Assembly: GCA_025449515.1 (NCBI GenBank)
Contig: JANWJI010000199.1
Coordinates: 1-8,235, forward strand
Length of the DNA: 8,235 nucleotides
Direction: 5' to 3'
DNA from: Nitrososphaeraceae archaeon
Lineage (GTDB): Archaea; Thermoproteota; Nitrososphaeria; Nitrososphaerales; Nitrososphaeraceae
Shown here: piece after piece, positions 6,299-8,235 of the stretch
Layout of the letters: the number at the start of each line of letters is the position of its first letter
Position numbering within the stretch: the first letter of the stretch is position 1
The notes under the pieces: model-generated
What the model saw: the letters and a program-made list of their open reading frames with translations, nothing else
The model's database searches: none
What the model was told of the DNA's origin: nothing
Program-made: the position numbers and the translations under genes

Positions 6299-6590
6299 TC
6301 ATATCGCATTTAGCAGTCTACTCCATATTCTTTGAAATATCTTGATTGTAGACCATTGCTGAAATCTTCTATGACATGTTGAACCTGAACCATATTCCTT
6401 TGGCAACATCTTCCATTGACATCCAGTTCTTAGGACATATAAGATGCCATCCAGTACTTTCCTATGGTACTGCTGGACGTCCTATGGTATTCGCTGGTTT
6501 TTCTCGTGGAAGTATCAGCCTGGTTTCATCCCATAACTCGTCAGGCATTCTTTTAACAGTTGGAAGATGTCTGACCCTATCGTAAGTCAC
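6299..6590 (-). mobile_element. IS5-family transposase remnant, N-terminal region, frameshifted
   Basis: Two frames join into the typical N-terminal DNA-binding region of IS5-family transposases. The first frame (from GTG 6590) reads KRMPDELWDETRLILPREKP and GRPAVP, then a TAG. The second continues with RKVLDGILYVLRTGCQWKML, PKEYGSGSTCHRRFQQWS and IFQRIWSRLLNAI, ending in a TGA at 6299-6301. The family hallmarks ELW…LILP, GRP, ILYVLRTGCQW and the ST..RRF…W pattern are all present in order. The frame change lies at 6461-6467. The DDE catalytic domain, normally about 150 further residues, is not recognisable, and no terminal inverted repeats or target duplication were found. The element is therefore dead and cannot move by itself. 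Confidence 0.85.
6461..6497. repeat. Imperfect 20-bp-period direct repeat at the transposase frameshift
   Basis: CCTATGGTACTGCTGG (6461-6476) recurs as CCTATGGTATTCGCTGG (6481-6497). The first copy contains the exact point where the transposase frame shifts. Slippage or conversion between the copies could have caused the indel. Confidence 0.6.
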
Positions 6591-6645
6591 ATTTATGAGC
6601 AAAACGCCCTCAAGCTATATGTCTATCTATTCTTGGGATGGTTTC

Positions 6646-6822
6646 TTAGTAATATGCCATCTCATTATAGAATTGGACATAGTGATCTAGTTTCCCATAA
6701 GAATCCACTTTTTCATAAAACCTTATAATGTCTACTATATTTCCTAAATTGGCAACTATCCAAAAAGCGACTGTACATGGATCCTCGCTCAGGGATTGGA
6801 TAAAATAGACTGCATAAAAGAT
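6646..6822 (-). pseudogene. Open remnant of 58 codons without a start codon, unknown function
   Basis: The frame is open from 6822 to a TAA at 6646-6648 and reads SLSEDPCTVAFWIVANLGNI followed by FYEKVDSYGKLDHYVQFYNE. The mix of helices and charged residues looks like real protein, but there is no start codon until near the end. Going upstream in the same frame there are TAA (6823) and TGA stops, then a GTG at 6867, which lies at the leaderless distance from the TATA sequence at 6891-6898 read on the minus strand. This suggests a gene start inactivated by two stops. A relation to a transposase C-terminus was considered but not supported. Confidence 0.35.
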
Positions 6823-6890
6823 TTACACTTTGCAGAATCAACATAATATTATTATGCGATGGATCACTGTTGGCCAATAATTTACAATAG

Positions 6891-6898
6891 TTATATAG
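6891..6898 (+). promoter_or_regulatory. TATA box of the small exported protein gene
   Basis: TTATATAG is centred 27-28 bases upstream of ATG 6922, the exact spacing of an archaeal leaderless promoter. It supports ATG 6922 over the ATG at 6918. Being nearly symmetric, it could also serve the minus-strand remnant. Confidence 0.65.
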
Positions 6899-6921
6899 AA
6901 TTCAACTTACGTTAAGAATGA

Positions 6922-7203
6922 ATGAACAAAAATCTAACATGTATAGTTGCAGGTGTTGCCTTCAGTATATCACTGTTGTCAATGAGTCTGATCGCAGCAC
7001 CTTCGATCGCATACAAAGTATATGCTCAGAATTCATCAAATGGAAGTACACCCACCAAAGTAAACAATACTGGACTAGGAGCTCCAAAGGAATTAACGAC
7101 ATCAGGAATGCTCACCACTAAGAACGCATCATCTTCTCCTGGCAAATTTATAGGCGGGGCTCCATTAAACCAGAGTGGATCTAACTCAAGCTCTGTTAAG
7201 TAG
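6922..7203 (+). CDS. Small exported Ser/Asn/Thr-rich protein
   Basis: The 93-residue product has a classic signal peptide: MNKN, a hydrophobic core (IVAGVAFSISLLSMSLIAA), then SIAYKVYA and a likely cleavage before QNSS at about residue 36. The mature part of about 57 residues is low-complexity, rich in Ser, Asn, Thr, Gly and Pro (NSSNGSTPTKVNNTGLG, GSNSSSVK), with several N-X-S/T sites that could be glycosylated. It has no cysteines and no recognised domain, and probably sits at or outside the cell surface. The start is set by the TATA box at 6891-6898; the overlapping frame from 6918 is a shadow. A T-run follows the stop. It is transcribed alone and converges on the long minus-strand gene. 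Confidence 0.7.
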   Translation: MNKNLTCIVAGVAFSISLLSMSLIAAPSIAYKVYAQNSSNGSTPTKVNNTGLGAPKELTTSGMLTTKNASSSPGKFIGGAPLNQSGSNSSSVK

Positions 7204-7225
7204 AAACATGAAATAGGCATGCAAT

Positions 7226-7236
7226 TATTTTTTTAT
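7226..7236 (+). terminator. T-run terminator of the small exported protein gene
   Basis: Seven consecutive Ts (7228-7234) begin 25 bases after the TAG stop, consistent with archaeal T-run termination. Confidence 0.55.
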
Positions 7237-7369
7237 TCACATATCTACAATATGCATGATATAGAGCTAATCCTAAGCTTCAAGATTCATATGAATAATG
7301 ATATATTTTTTGTCTCGTACTAGATAGAAAACTTGAAAAGTTGCCATGCGTCGTTTTGATGCTAAAGCT

Positions 7370-7376
7370 AAAAAAA
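7370..7376 (-). terminator. T-run terminator of the right-edge minus-strand gene
   Basis: Read on the minus strand, seven Ts lie about 28 bases past the TAG stop at 7404-7406. Nothing in 7204-7403 looks like a gene. Confidence 0.5.
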
Positions 7377-7403
7377 TACGGTCAAAAGTTTTATTCCTCC
7401 TAC

Positions 7404-8235
7404 CTAAGTGAATAATAGGTAAACTAACCCTGCAGGTAAGAGGCTTTTTTCGAGCAAATAACCGAACTCCATGATTATCAAAAAGATCCAATCCAATAAT
7501 ACCCCAAGAATCATCGCTACTGCTCGAGGATAGTAAGCCCTGAAATGTCGTGTGCCATCCTCAGATATAGCTTGTTCATAGGTTACTGAAATTTTTGACA
7601 AAATATTATCAAAAGAACTTGAAAACTGTAATGCCAAATCTCCCATTTTATGTATGTTTTTTGCTTCATCTTCAGCTTTTCTTTTCTCTGCTGACTCTAG
7701 TTGTTCTTTTTATTTTTTCTCCAGTAATATCTTTTCCTTTCCTGATCTTTTCCTTTGCTACCTTAGCTCCTGAAATGAGTATATCTTTAAGTTTACTTGC
7801 TGTTTGTCTTAGCTTTTTGATAATTTCTTTCTCGTTAATTCTTGGCGTTGAAATCTTTTTTGTTGATATTGTTGTTACAAGATTATCTTTAAGCACCTTA
7901 TATTTTTTAAATTTTATCATTTTCTTTTCTTCAATTTGTGACCATCCTCGATGTTCTTCTTCCCCATCTACTTCTTGTTTTGTAACTTCTATATTACTTC
8001 TAGATGCTATAATTCTATTTTCTGTAATTGTCTCCATTTGCTTGATCTCATCCTCTGTAGGAGGTGATTTTCGTCTATAAGTATCCCTTGCTTCCTGTTC
8101 TGTTATACTAAAGTACAATGCACCTGCATAGTATTTTTTAATAAAAGGTTTTGGAATATAGAATTTTTCTTTGTTTATTTTTCCTCTCTCAATAACAATA
8201 AACGGTTCATAAAGTCCCTTAACTTTTCCAAGGTA
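7404..8235 (-). CDS. PRC-barrel-like protein with charged helical linker and hydrophobic C-terminus; partial and frameshifted
   Basis: The frame is open from the right edge, so the N-terminus is missing; an internal TTG at 8118 is not the start. The first 50 visible residues (YLGKVKGLYEPFIVIERGK, KEKFYIPKPFIKKYYAGALY, then FSITEQEAR) resemble a PRC-barrel/DUF2171-type beta-barrel. About 120 highly charged residues follow, predicted helical or coiled-coil. At T-runs 7707-7718 (A-runs in the message) the frame ends at a TGA (7672). Dropping one A continues it as EQLESAEKRKAEDEAKNIHK, then FSSSFDNILSKISVTYEQ and a hydrophobic end (AVAMILGVLLDWIFLIIMEF) to the TAG at 7404. Both halves are clearly coding and belong together: about 276 visible residues. 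The indel at a homopolymer may be a sequencing error, a real mutation or, less likely, programmed slippage. Function is unknown; it may tether a barrel domain to the membrane. The plus-strand frame at 7595-8080 is its shadow. Confidence 0.75.

Noticed and set aside
6376..6585. Plus-strand ORF of 69 residues
   Set aside because: It is the shadow of the IS5-family transposase remnant on the minus strand.
7273..7491. Minus-strand 72-residue ORF overlapping the end of the right-edge gene
   Set aside because: Its first part is out of frame with the better-supported C-terminus of that gene, and the rest covers the T-run terminator region.
7595..8080. Plus-strand 161-residue hydrophobic ORF
   Set aside because: It is the complement of the charged, Lys/Glu-rich minus-strand gene. 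Antisense of such codons yields Phe/Ser/Leu-rich pseudo-membrane sequence.
1..8235. Search for CRISPR arrays, tRNA or rRNA genes, or a defence or toxin-antitoxin system
   Set aside because: No regularly spaced repeats, no tRNA T-arm-like GGTTCGAATCC pattern and no recognisable nuclease, toxin or defence motifs were seen by eye.

Overview
The window looks like a sparsely coding, A+T-rich stretch of archaeal chromosome, most probably from the ammonia-oxidising Nitrososphaeria (Nitrososphaera/Nitrosocosmicus type). This assignment is inference. It rests on a membrane protein whose C-terminal domain resembles the thaumarchaeal DUF6659-type domain, a cytosolic-looking S1C protease, leaderless-type promoters with a TATA box about 27 bp upstream of the start codon, T-run terminators, and much non-coding or decayed sequence. 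No rRNA, tRNA, CRISPR array or recognisable defence system was found.

Left part (1-2350). The 3' end of a plus-strand gene enters from the left edge. It abuts a methyltransferase gene (minus strand) cut off after its N-terminal helical/winged-helix half. After about 500 bases without a convincing gene comes a minus-strand pair: an unreported-size 51-residue ORF (2169-2324), then a four-to-five-helix membrane protein with a soluble C-terminal domain (1095-2143). The second gene has no usable start unless a one-base frameshift near 2044 is corrected.

Middle (2350-5000). A possible decayed gene precedes an intact TMEM175/DUF1211-type potassium channel gene (plus strand). A gene-poor spacer follows, with an (ATT)6 tract and a possible 48-residue ORF. 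Then comes an intact trypsin-like S1C (HtrA/Deg) protease with one PDZ domain (minus strand).

Right-middle (5000-6900). This is a gene graveyard, all on the minus strand. It holds an exported small protein with in-frame stops and a frameshift but an intact-looking promoter and 3' hairpin. It also holds two unrecognised decayed ORFs, the N-terminal part of an IS5-family transposase broken by a frameshift, and a further 58-codon open remnant. A strong GC-rich hairpin (6024-6080) lies here.

Right end (6900-8235). A small Ser/Asn-rich exported protein has a textbook leaderless promoter. It converges on a long minus-strand gene that runs off the right edge. That gene combines a PRC-barrel-like N-terminal region, a charged helical linker and a hydrophobic C-terminus, and its frame breaks at an A-run near 7710.

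Main message: the two well-defined intact genes (channel and protease) sit among at least five reading frames broken by single-base or dinucleotide indels. In-frame stop codons show that some of this is true decay. The single indels at 2044 and 7710 could instead be uncorrected sequencing errors.
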